The notes beneath the pieces were generated by a model. That model was not told the DNA's origin, did no database searches, and worked only from the letters and a program-made list of their open reading frames with translations. From contig NZ_CP028487.1 of assembly GCF_003048255.1 (NCBI RefSeq), positions 3,720,001 to 3,784,000 of the forward strand: a DNA stretch of 64,000 nucleotides, in the 5' to 3' direction. Positions 8,926 to 16,694 of this stretch are shown in pieces. The position numbers and the translations under genes were made by a program. How positions within the stretch are numbered: the first letter of the stretch is position 1; each line of letters begins with the position of its first letter. This DNA comes from Yersinia massiliensis. GTDB taxonomy: Bacteria > Pseudomonadota > Gammaproteobacteria > Enterobacterales > Enterobacteriaceae.

Positions 8926-9699
8926 ATGCAAAGCCAAATTACCGATGCCCCTCCGGCGGCTCAGCCAACGGCCACCTTTATCGAGGGGATTACCGACAGC
9001 TTACCCATCGTTATTGGCTACCTGCCGGTGGCTTTTGCTTTTGGTCTCAGTTCGGTAAAACTTGGTTTTAGTCCGTGGGAAGCTATCTTCTTTTCTTGCA
9101 TCATTTATGCGGGTGCCAGCCAATTTGTCATCACTGCGCTATTGAGCGCCGGCATGTCTTTGTGGGTTTCAGCCTTGACCGTGATGGCAATGGACATACG
9201 CCATATTTTGTATGGACCAGCCCTCAAACACCGAATTTTGGCAAAACTCTCTGGTAAAAAAACAGCTTTGTGGGCCTTCGGTTTGACCGATGAAGTCTTC
9301 GCCGCCGCAACGACAAAACTCATGAAAGACCAACGGCGCTGGAGCGAAAATTGGATGCTCGGCATTGCGGTTACCTCTTGGCTTTCTTGGGTGGCAGGTA
9401 CGGCTATCGGGGCGATGTTTGGCAATGGCCCACTGGAGAACTTCCCCGCCATTGAAGCCTCACTCTCTTTTATGTTACCGGCACTGTTCCTGAGTTTCCT
9501 GCTGGCGTCATTTAAGCGCCAATACAGTCTGACGGTTATTGCTTCGCTGACAGGGGCATTACTGGGTGCACTCTTGTTCTCTATCCCCGTCGCGATTTTA
9601 GCGGGTATTGGGGGCGGATGCTTAGCGGCCCTGCTTCAACCCACACCTGAAGTGAGTACCGAACAGGATAAGGCGCGTCAACAGGAGTCAGCACCATGA
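8926..9699 (+). CDS. ygaZ: L-valine exporter large subunit YgaZ (AzlC family)
   Basis: The large membrane subunit of the YgaZH branched-chain amino acid exporter. The 257 residues contain the AzlC signature GYLPVAFAFGLSS near the N-terminus, FSCIIYAGASQFV, and MAMDIRHILYGPAL. Several hydrophobic helices are evident. The four-base overlap with ygaH indicates a two-gene operon. In E. coli this pair is reported to respond to Lrp and MprA(EmrR); emrR is directly downstream here. Confidence 0.93.
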   Translation: MQSQITDAPPAAQPTATFIEGITDSLPIVIGYLPVAFAFGLSSVKLGFSPWEAIFFSCIIYAGASQFVITALLSAGMSLWVSALTVMAMDIRHILYGPALKHRILAKLSGKKTALWAFGLTDEVFAAATTKLMKDQRRWSENWMLGIAVTSWLSWVAGTAIGAMFGNGPLENFPAIEASLSFMLPALFLSFLLASFKRQYSLTVIASLTGALLGALLFSIPVAILAGIGGGCLAALLQPTPEVSTEQDKARQQESAP

Positions 9700-10037
9700 A
9701 TACGGATGTTTTGATCATCGGTTTAGTCGTGGGAACCGTCAATTATTTGTTCCGCTATTTACCCTTGCGCTTAGGGCCAGCACGTAAGCAAGCAGGTTTG
9801 CAGCGGGGGAAAATATCCCTGCTACTCGACAGCATTGGTATCGCCTCAATCTGCGCCTTACTGGTGGTATCCAGTACACCAGAGATCGTCCATAACCCGC
9901 AGAAGCTCATTCCTACACTGATTGGTTTTTTGGTGATTTGTGGCTGCTTTTATAAAACCAACAGTATTATTTTCGCCACATTACTCGGCGCACTCAGTTA
10001 CGGTCTAACATTCAAGCTACTTATGGTTCTGTCATAA
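9696..10037 (+). CDS. ygaH: L-valine exporter small subunit YgaH (AzlD family)
   Basis: A 113-residue AzlD-type membrane protein with four hydrophobic segments, including GLVVGTVNYLFRYLPL and LLDSIGIASICALLVVS. It partners YgaZ. The start overlaps the ygaZ stop by four bases (ATGA), giving coupled, roughly equal translation. An AT-rich promoter region for emrR follows. Confidence 0.92.
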   Translation: MNTDVLIIGLVVGTVNYLFRYLPLRLGPARKQAGLQRGKISLLLDSIGIASICALLVVSSTPEIVHNPQKLIPTLIGFLVICGCFYKTNSIIFATLLGALSYGLTFKLLMVLS

Positions 10038-10208
10038 CAATTTGCCTGAATTGTGAGTTGAAACATAATATCCCTACAATTAATGATACCAATTACTCGC
10101 TAACAGTGACTGAATAACACTAATTGCTAAATATTTATCGAATTATACCGTTTACATTATTAATAACTATCGTTACTGTACCATTTGAAATTAATGAGGC
10201 TCCTTATA

Positions 10209-10718
10209 ATGGAAAGTTCGTTTAGTCCCATAGAACAGATGCTTAACTCTCGTGCGAAACGCCAAAAGGATTTCCCCTATCAGGAAATTCTGTTGACACG
10301 TTTGTGTATGCATATGCACAGCAAGTTGCTGGAAAACCGCAACAAAATGTTAAAAGCACAAGGGATTAACGAAACCCTGTTTATGGCACTCATTACGCTG
10401 GAAGCACAAGAAAGCCACAGTATTCAGCCATCAGAATTAAGTGCTGCACTGGGGTCTTCGCGTACTAACGCCACCCGCATTGCTGATGAATTGGAAAAAA
10501 AGGGTTGGATTGAGCGCCGCGAAAGCCAAAATGACCGCCGCTGTCTGTACTTGCATTTGACCGAGGCGGGCCTTGAGTTTTTAAACCAGTTGCTCCCTCC
10601 GCAGCATAAATGTCTGCATTTTCTTTGGTCGACACTCGACGCTAACGAACAGCAACAGCTTGAAACGCTAACGCGTAAGTTACTGACTCGTTTGGATGAA
10701 ATGGAAATACCAGAGTAG
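10209..10718 (+). CDS. emrR: MarR-family repressor EmrR (MprA)
   Basis: EmrR represses the emr drug-efflux genes and is released by hydrophobic drugs, uncouplers and phenolics. It has 169 residues starting at the ATG at 10209, which gives [12 protein letters not shown]; the in-frame upstream ATG at 10185 is not conserved. The winged helix-turn-helix lies about residues 70-115 ([20 protein letters not shown], with the wing in [14 protein letters not shown]). It precedes emrA but is separated by 288 bases that hold direct repeats and a terminator-like hairpin. Confidence 0.95.
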   Translation: MESSFSPIEQMLNSRAKRQKDFPYQEILLTRLCMHMHSKLLENRNKMLKAQGINETLFMALITLEAQESHSIQPSELSAALGSSRTNATRIADELEKKGWIERRESQNDRRCLYLHLTEAGLEFLNQLLPPQHKCLHFLWSTLDANEQQQLETLTRKLLTRLDEMEIPE

Positions 10719-10730
10719 TCATTCCATCAT

Positions 10731-10778
10731 TTTTACTCCGGTAATGTTTTATTCCGGCAATGTTTTACTCCAGTAAAT
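10731..10778 (+). repeat. Three imperfect 16-bp direct repeats downstream of emrR
   Basis: Adjacent units begin at 10731, 10747 and 10763: TTTTACTCCGGTAATG, TTTTATTCCGGCAATG and TTTTACTCCAGTAAAT. They lie immediately after the emrR stop, upstream of the hairpin at 10892. No function is recognised. The spacing is regular enough that a protein-binding array or recent slippage are both possible. Confidence 0.6.
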
Positions 10779-10891
10779 AGCTATGACACTCGCACATAGT
10801 CGGAGAGTCACGCCCGTAAGAAGACAGGGGTATTGGCGATGAACCATTGATCAGCCAGTCACAATATCGATAGCAGTCAGTAGAACTTACC

Positions 10892-10922
10892 GCCAGCAGC
10901 CATTTTTGCTGGCCTTTTTGGT
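10892..10922 (+). terminator. Terminator-like hairpin between emrR and emrA
   Basis: The stem GCCAGCA (10892-10898) pairs with TGCTGGC (10907-10913), followed by CTTTTTGG. It would end or attenuate transcription leaving emrR before emrAB, about 85 bases ahead of the emrA start. Confidence 0.6.
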
Positions 10923-11006
10923 TTGATCCGTTCATTCGGTAGCGGCTCCTCAGCCCCTGTCATTGATGGCTCACAGAATAAAATACTAACAGGCGTGGAG
11001 AACACC

Positions 11007-12182
11007 ATGAGTACGAGCGCGGAAAATCAGACCCCGCAACAGCCGCAGAATAATAAAAAAACACAGCGCAAACGCGTGATGCTGTTGCTGACGGCCATTT
11101 TTATTATTATCGGTGTCGCTTACCTAGTGTATTGGTTCTTGGTGTTACGTCATCATCAAGAGACGGATAATGCGTATGTTTCTGGTAACCAAGTCCTGAT
11201 TATGTCGCAGGTTTCAGGCAGCGTGATTAGCGTCAATTCTGAAAATACCGATTTTGTCAAAAGTGGCGATATTTTGGTGACCCTTGATCCCACTGATGCC
11301 GAGCAGGCATTTGAGCAAGCGAAAACTACCCTCGCCAGCAGTGTGCGCCAAACCCACCAGCTCCTCATTAATGGCAAAGAGTATCAAGCCAACATTGCGC
11401 TGAAAAAGACACAATTAAGCCAAGCGCAAAATGACTTACAGCGTCGAGTCGTACTGGGTGCAGCGGCTGCGATTGGGCGAGAAGAATTACAACACGCCCG
11501 CGATGCGGTTGATGCCGCCCAAGCATCCCTTGATGTGGCAATACAGCAGTTCAACGCTAACCAAGCACTGGTGTTAAATACGCCATTAGAAAAACAACCT
11601 GCCGTTGAACAAGCCGCCGCTAAGCTGCGCGATGCTTGGTTAGCGTTGCAGCGCACGAAAATTGTCAGCCCGGTCACCGGCTATGTTTCGCGCCGCAGTG
11701 TGCAAGTGGGTGCTGAAATTACCAGCGGTACGCCATTGATGGCGGTAGTGGCCTCTGAGCAGCTATGGATTGACGCTAACTTTAAAGAAACTCAATTAGC
11801 GAATATGCGCATTGGCCAACCTGCCACTGTCGTGACTGATTTTTATGGCGATGACGTGGTTTATCAGGGCAAAGTTGTCGGTTTGGATATGGGAACAGGT
11901 AGCGCCTTTTCACTGTTGCCAGCACAGAATGCGACAGGTAACTGGATAAAAGTCGTGCAACGTTTGCCGGTTCGTATTGCGCTGGATGCCACACAACTGG
12001 CTGAGCATCCGCTACGTATTGGCTTATCAACTACCGTCAGAGTCGACACTGCCAACGCTGACGGGCAAGTGCTAGCCAAAGACGTGCGTAAAGACCCCGC
12101 CTTTATCACTGATGCCTTGTCACTGGATTTAGCGCCTGTGAATCAAGTGATTAGCGATATTATTCATGCAAATGCCGGTTAA
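11007..12182 (+). CDS. emrA: Multidrug efflux membrane-fusion protein EmrA
   Basis: The periplasmic adaptor linking the inner-membrane pump EmrB to TolC. It has 391 residues from the ATG at 11007, with GTGGAG 6 bases upstream. An earlier in-frame start at 10923 adds a tail that lacks family support and overlaps the hairpin. There is one N-terminal membrane anchor (about 27-47). ETDNAYVSGN and VSPVTGYVSRRSVQVGAEI are the biotinyl-lipoyl-like halves, flanking a coiled-coil region at about 100-210. It is followed by emrB after 36 bases. Confidence 0.95.
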   Translation: MSTSAENQTPQQPQNNKKTQRKRVMLLLTAIFIIIGVAYLVYWFLVLRHHQETDNAYVSGNQVLIMSQVSGSVISVNSENTDFVKSGDILVTLDPTDAEQAFEQAKTTLASSVRQTHQLLINGKEYQANIALKKTQLSQAQNDLQRRVVLGAAAAIGREELQHARDAVDAAQASLDVAIQQFNANQALVLNTPLEKQPAVEQAAAKLRDAWLALQRTKIVSPVTGYVSRRSVQVGAEITSGTPLMAVVASEQLWIDANFKETQLANMRIGQPATVVTDFYGDDVVYQGKVVGLDMGTGSAFSLLPAQNATGNWIKVVQRLPVRIALDATQLAEHPLRIGLSTTVRVDTANADGQVLAKDVRKDPAFITDALSLDLAPVNQVISDIIHANAG

Positions 12183-12218
12183 TGTGCATGCAAACGCAGA
12201 TTAAGTGCGGAGGCCATC

Positions 12219-13754
12219 GTGGCACAAAAACCGCTTGAAGGTGCCCAACTTGCTTGGATGACGGTCGCACTATCATTAGCGACCTTCATGCAAGTGCTGG
12301 ACTCTACCATTGCTAACGTGGCGATCCCAACGATAGCGGGCGACTTGGGTTCATCCAACTCGCAAGGCACGTGGGTGATTACCTCTTTTGGCGTGGCGAA
12401 TGCGATTTCTATCCCCATCACCGGTTGGTTAGCAAAGCGCATCGGTGAAGTGCGGCTGTTCCTGTGGGCAACAGGACTATTTGTACTGGCATCGTGGTTG
12501 TGCGGCATTTCAAACAGCTTAGGGATGCTCATTTTCTTCCGGGTGATTCAGGGGTTGGTGGCTGGGCCACTGATTCCGTTATCTCAAAGCTTACTACTGA
12601 ATAACTATCCCCCCGCGAAGCGAAGTATGGCCTTGGCATTGTGGTCGATGACCATTGTCGTGGCCCCTATCTTCGGGCCGATTCTAGGCGGTTACATCAG
12701 CGATAACTACCACTGGGGCTGGATTTTCTTCATCAACATCCCGATCGGGCTGGTGGTCATTCTAATGGCTGGCAGTACCCTGAAAGGGCGAGAAACCAAA
12801 ACTGAAATCAAGCCTATCGATACCGTGGGGCTGGTGTTATTGGTGGTCGGTATTGGTGCCTTACAAATCATGCTCGACCAAGGTAAGGAGCTGGATTGGT
12901 TTAACTCGACCGAGATTATCGTCCTGACGGTCATTGCCGTGATTGCCATTACCTTCTTGATTGTTTGGGAGTTGACCGACGACCACCCCGTCATCGATTT
13001 ATCGTTATTCAAATCGAGAAACTTTACCATTGGGTGTTTGTGTATCAGTCTGGCCTATATGTTGTACTTCGGTGCCATTGTCTTGCTGCCGCAGCTCCTT
13101 CAAGAGGTCTATGGCTACACGGCAACTTGGGCCGGTTTGGCTTCTGCCCCTGTCGGGATATTGCCAGTATTGCTATCACCGATTATTGGGCGCTTCTCTC
13201 ACCGTATTGATATGCGGCAGCTAGTCACATTCAGCTTCATTATGTACGCGGTTTGTTTCTACTGGCGAGCATATACATTCGAACCGGGGATGGATTTTGG
13301 TGCATCGGCATGGCCACAGTTTATACAAGGTTTCGCCATTGCCTGCTTCTTTATGCCACTGACGGCCATTACCCTCTCAGGCTTACCACCTGAGCGTATG
13401 GCGGCAGCATCCAGCTTATCTAACTTCCTACGAACATTGGCGGGGTCAATTGGTACGTCGATCACGACGACGTTGTGGACGCAGAGAGAGTCGCTGCATC
13501 ACTCGCAACTGACCGAATTTGTTAACCCGCTCAACCCGAATGCGACGCAGACTTATCAGGAGTTGGAAAAGCTGGGTATGAGCCAGCAGCAAGCCTCAGC
13601 CTATATTGCGCGGGAGATTACTAATCAGGGGCTGATTATCTCAGCAAATGAGATCTTTTGGCTTTCAGCGACCGTATTCTTGCTCCTGCTCGCACTGGTT
13701 TGGTTTGCTAAGCCGCCCTTCACTTCCGGAGGCGGAGGGGGTGGCGCGCACTAG
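12219..13754 (+). CDS. emrB: Multidrug efflux MFS pump EmrB (14-TMS DHA2 family)
   Basis: A proton-driven inner-membrane exporter that works with EmrA and TolC on hydrophobic drugs and uncouplers. It has 511 residues starting at a GTG preceded by GGAGG at a 5-base spacing. DHA2 hallmarks include LDSTIANVAIPTI in helix 1 and GPILGGYISDNYHWGWIFFIN (motif C region). It ends in a glycine run followed by AH, as in E. coli EmrB. A strong bidirectional terminator follows. Confidence 0.96.
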   Translation: MAQKPLEGAQLAWMTVALSLATFMQVLDSTIANVAIPTIAGDLGSSNSQGTWVITSFGVANAISIPITGWLAKRIGEVRLFLWATGLFVLASWLCGISNSLGMLIFFRVIQGLVAGPLIPLSQSLLLNNYPPAKRSMALALWSMTIVVAPIFGPILGGYISDNYHWGWIFFINIPIGLVVILMAGSTLKGRETKTEIKPIDTVGLVLLVVGIGALQIMLDQGKELDWFNSTEIIVLTVIAVIAITFLIVWELTDDHPVIDLSLFKSRNFTIGCLCISLAYMLYFGAIVLLPQLLQEVYGYTATWAGLASAPVGILPVLLSPIIGRFSHRIDMRQLVTFSFIMYAVCFYWRAYTFEPGMDFGASAWPQFIQGFAIACFFMPLTAITLSGLPPERMAAASSLSNFLRTLAGSIGTSITTTLWTQRESLHHSQLTEFVNPLNPNATQTYQELEKLGMSQQQASAYIAREITNQGLIISANEIFWLSATVFLLLLALVWFAKPPFTSGGGGGGAH

Positions 13755-13790
13755 TTGCATCAACGCGATTTAGGACGGGCCAAACCCAAT

Positions 13791-13827
13791 AAAAAGGGCG
13801 CTGAAGATTAACTTCAGCGCCCTTTTT
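13791..13827. terminator. Bidirectional terminator between emrB and yfiF
   Basis: A perfect 16-base stem (13791-13806 with 13812-13827) contains GGGCGCTGAAG and its complement. It is flanked by A-run and T-run, so it serves both the plus-strand emrB and the minus-strand yfiF. Confidence 0.9.
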
Positions 13828-13876
13828 GACTGATAACGTCTTAGCGAACAGCCCTTAACGATAAGGGCGAAGAGGT

Positions 13877-14968
13877 TTACTGCGCGCTATTCTGACGCCA
13901 CCACTCGGCCAGCAAGATGCCCGTCGCAACCGACACATTGAGACTTTCAACGCGCCCAGTCCCGCCGATAGAGACACTCATATCGCCCTGCTGCCATGCA
14001 CTGTCTGTTAGACCATCACTCTCTTGGCCTAATACCAGCACCATTTTAGCTGGCAATTCAGCTTTCGACAGACTGACACCTTTATGGCTTGAGGTGGTCA
14101 CGATGGTGTAACCCGCCTTGCGGAAGGTATCCAGCACCGAGAGGAAATCATCAGCATTGATTGCTTTGATATGCTCTGCACCGCCTTCTGCTGTACGCAC
14201 CGCGGCACCCGACTCCAGCATTGCTGGGTCTTGCAACAACACACCATTAATACCGAAATGCGCGCAAGTCCGCATAATGCCGCCCAGATTATGTGGGTTA
14301 CCCACATCTTCCAACGCCAGTACACAGTCTTTTGCTTGCGTCTGCTGTTGCAGATAAGTTTCGGCATCCAACCCCTGACGTTTCTTGATCAGGAAGCACA
14401 CGCCACCGTGATGTTCAGTGCCAGATGCTTTCGCCAGCTCATCCTCTTCAACCACATGGTAAGCCTTGCGGTTCGCCGCCATCCATTTCAGCGCTTCACG
14501 AAAACGTGGGGTGACTGATTGTACAAACCAAGCACGCACAATCGCATCAGGGCGGCTTTCAAACAGCGCCTTACAGGCGTTCTCTCCATAGACACGTGTT
14601 TCTTCAGCCCGCTGACGGCGCAACTGAGCAGGGTCAACTTGGCTTTTACCGCTGATGCCACCATGATCAAATTCAGGTTCTTCCGATGGCGCTCGAGAAA
14701 CGGTTTTCCACGGTGAATCGTAAGGACCGCTGCTTTCAGAACGTGCCGGACGGCTAGGACGATCGCGTTCATTACGGCCAGAATCATTACGGCGTGAGTC
14801 ATTATTACGCGGTGAATTGCCTCGACCGGCATTATCACCCGGACGCCCTTTACCTGCCGGACGCGGGTTTTTATTGCGGTTATTGTTGTTACGGTCGTCG
14901 CTACTTTCGTCACCGCGGACGTACATCACTTTAACTTTTCCGTTCTTGCCACTAAATGAATCGTTCAT
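13877..14968 (-). CDS. yfiF: SpoU-family tRNA/rRNA methyltransferase YfiF
   Basis: A predicted SPOUT-class RNA 2'-O-methyltransferase of 363 residues. The N-terminal 100 residues are a low-complexity Asn/Arg/Gly/Ser-rich, probably disordered basic region. A SpoU substrate-binding domain follows ([16 protein letters not shown]), then the trefoil-knot domain with [26 protein letters not shown] and [11 protein letters not shown]. The start at 14968 is preceded by GGAG; the longer form from 14983 is not conserved. It diverges from trxC. The RNA target is unproven to my knowledge. Confidence 0.9.
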   Translation of the reverse strand: MNDSFSGKNGKVKVMYVRGDESSDDRNNNNRNKNPRPAGKGRPGDNAGRGNSPRNNDSRRNDSGRNERDRPSRPARSESSGPYDSPWKTVSRAPSEEPEFDHGGISGKSQVDPAQLRRQRAEETRVYGENACKALFESRPDAIVRAWFVQSVTPRFREALKWMAANRKAYHVVEEDELAKASGTEHHGGVCFLIKKRQGLDAETYLQQQTQAKDCVLALEDVGNPHNLGGIMRTCAHFGINGVLLQDPAMLESGAAVRTAEGGAEHIKAINADDFLSVLDTFRKAGYTIVTTSSHKGVSLSKAELPAKMVLVLGQESDGLTDSAWQQGDMSVSIGGTGRVESLNVSVATGILLAEWWRQNSAQ

Positions 14969-15187
14969 TGTCTTCTCCACCAACGCGCAGGGCGCGAAGA
15001 TTACCTGATGTCCGCCCGGTTAGCCATAAGCAAGCGCTAAAAGCTACCAACTATCGTATTCATTGAATAAACCTTTTTGGCACTGGCCTCATTTATACCC
15101 ATAATAGATAACATCAACGAAACAATTCAGTGCACTTTTACTGTTTGGTTTCTCTTACCTACTCAGAAACAAAATAAAGGCGAATGT

Positions 15188-15628
15188 ATGAATACGGTAT
15201 GTACAGCTTGTATGGCGACTAATCGCCTGCCGGAAGAACGTATTGATGACGGCGCTAAATGTGGGCGCTGTGGCCACTCTTTATTTGATGGCGAAGTGAT
15301 TAATGCCACCGCCGAAACACTGGATAAACTGCTGCAAGACGATCTGCCCGTCGTTATCGACTTTTGGGCGCCTTGGTGCGGGCCTTGCCGTAGTTTCGCG
15401 CCGGTTTTTGAAGCCGTTGCCGCAGAGCGCGCCGAAAAAATCCGCTTCGTTAAAGTCAATACTGAAGCAGAGCCAGCACTCAGTACCCGTTTCCGCATCC
15501 GTAGCATTCCTACTATCATGCTGTATCGGAACGGTAAAATGGTCGATATGCTGAACGGTGCGGTACCTAAAGCCCCGTTTGATCAGTGGTTAAATGAGCA
15601 ATTAGCCGCAGAGCCGGTCGCCCGTTAA
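15188..15628 (+). CDS. trxC: Thioredoxin 2 TrxC
   Basis: A cytoplasmic zinc-containing thioredoxin, part of the oxidative-stress response (OxyR-controlled in E. coli). It has 146 residues. The N-terminal zinc finger uses Cys5, Cys8, Cys25 and Cys28. The redox site is WCGPC (Cys64, Cys67), and the cis-proline loop is RSIPTIM. The ATG at 15188 gives the conserved MNTVCTAC start. It diverges from yfiF, as in E. coli. Confidence 0.97.
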   Translation: MNTVCTACMATNRLPEERIDDGAKCGRCGHSLFDGEVINATAETLDKLLQDDLPVVIDFWAPWCGPCRSFAPVFEAVAAERAEKIRFVKVNTEAEPALSTRFRIRSIPTIMLYRNGKMVDMLNGAVPKAPFDQWLNEQLAAEPVAR

Positions 15629-15682
15629 GCTAGTTTAACCCATTTATCGGCTCTCAGGCTGATCAGTTCGATACGACGATAA

Positions 15683-15724
15683 AAACCACGCCCTGACAGT
15701 TTTCTGCCGGGGCGTGGTTTTATT
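15683..15724 (+). terminator. Terminator after trxC
   Basis: The stem AAACCACGCCC (15683-15693) pairs with GGGCGTGGTTT (15710-15720), followed by a T-rich stretch. It separates trxC from tapT. Confidence 0.85.
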
Positions 15725-15778
15725 GTATAACTCATGGGGCGGGTTGATTAGAATAACGCTATTTCTTAGGAGTCCGTC

Positions 15779-16546
15779 GTGACTGAATCCTCTATCCAAG
15801 GCCATGCATTGTTGGCAGAAAGTATTTCGCCAATGGTCGAAACGACGGGAAATGCAGTATTGCGCTTACGCCAAATACGCTTAGCGGCGTCTACTCGTGC
15901 TTATCGTGCTCGTGGCTGCCGCGCCATTCGCTGCCAAGGTTGCTTACTGGCTGAGCGGCTTTGCTTATGCGATACCATCAAACCACAACGGGCGAGCAGC
16001 CGCTTTTGCCTCGTGATGTTTGATACTGAGCCATTAAAACCCAGTAATACCGGCCGACTGATCGCCGATATTCTGCCCGATACTCAAGCCTTTCTTTGGG
16101 CGCGAACAGAAGTGGATCCCGCGCTAATTGCGGCCATTCAAGACCCAACACGCCAGCCGTATGTGGTCTTTCCAGAAAAATATGCCGAGCCGCCAAGACA
16201 GGTGTTCAATCAATTACCTATCAGCGATAAACCACCATTATTTATTCTGCTGGATGGTACTTGGACTGAGGCTAAAAAGATGTTTCGCAAAAGCCCTTAT
16301 CTCGCAGGCTTCCCTATGCTGTCGCTGAATGTCACGAATACCTCCGATTACCTTTTGCGCGAAGCACAACGCCCAGAACAGCACTGCACGGTCGAGGTGG
16401 CGGCGGCGTTGCTCCAACAAGCGGGCGATCTTCAGGCCGCAGAAGGACTGACGGCCCATTTTCATTATTTTCGCCAGCAATATTTAGCAGGAAAACCTCA
16501 TCATCCAGTGGCTCGAGTCACAGCAAACGCCGAAGAAATCGCATAA
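15779..16546 (+). CDS. tapT: tRNA-uridine aminocarboxypropyltransferase TapT (YfiP, DTW domain)
   Basis: TapT makes acp3U at position 47 of certain tRNAs using S-adenosylmethionine. Of its 255 residues, the N-terminal 20 or so are extra relative to E. coli YfiP. The GTG at 15779 is still chosen because TTAGGAG lies 6 bases upstream. A cysteine cluster (Cys47, 52, 55, 62, 64) precedes the DTW core. The signature DGTWTEAKKMF is at 159-169, with SNTGRLIADILP earlier. It sits upstream of patZ, the conserved enterobacterial order. Confidence 0.92.
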   Translation: MTESSIQGHALLAESISPMVETTGNAVLRLRQIRLAASTRAYRARGCRAIRCQGCLLAERLCLCDTIKPQRASSRFCLVMFDTEPLKPSNTGRLIADILPDTQAFLWARTEVDPALIAAIQDPTRQPYVVFPEKYAEPPRQVFNQLPISDKPPLFILLDGTWTEAKKMFRKSPYLAGFPMLSLNVTNTSDYLLREAQRPEQHCTVEVAAALLQQAGDLQAAEGLTAHFHYFRQQYLAGKPHHPVARVTANAEEIA

Positions 16547-16694
16547 AATCAAACACGCGACCTTTATCTGAGGCCCGATAGATATCAGGGGCAGAACGGT
16601 GGCAAACAGCAGTCTCATTGAGCTGAAGTCCACGGATGGTCGAGTCATGAGCGCAGCCATATGCGTGCAACTTGAGAAATGACGGGGATAAACC

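Noticed and set aside
10923..11006. Longer EmrA from an upstream start
   Set aside because: The extension overlaps the hairpin region and is not conserved; ATG 11007 has a good ribosome site.
14098..14913. Overlapping frames of 89 and 141 codons antisense or out of frame in yfiF
   Set aside because: Shadows of the real yfiF frame; composition reflects its biased N-terminal region.
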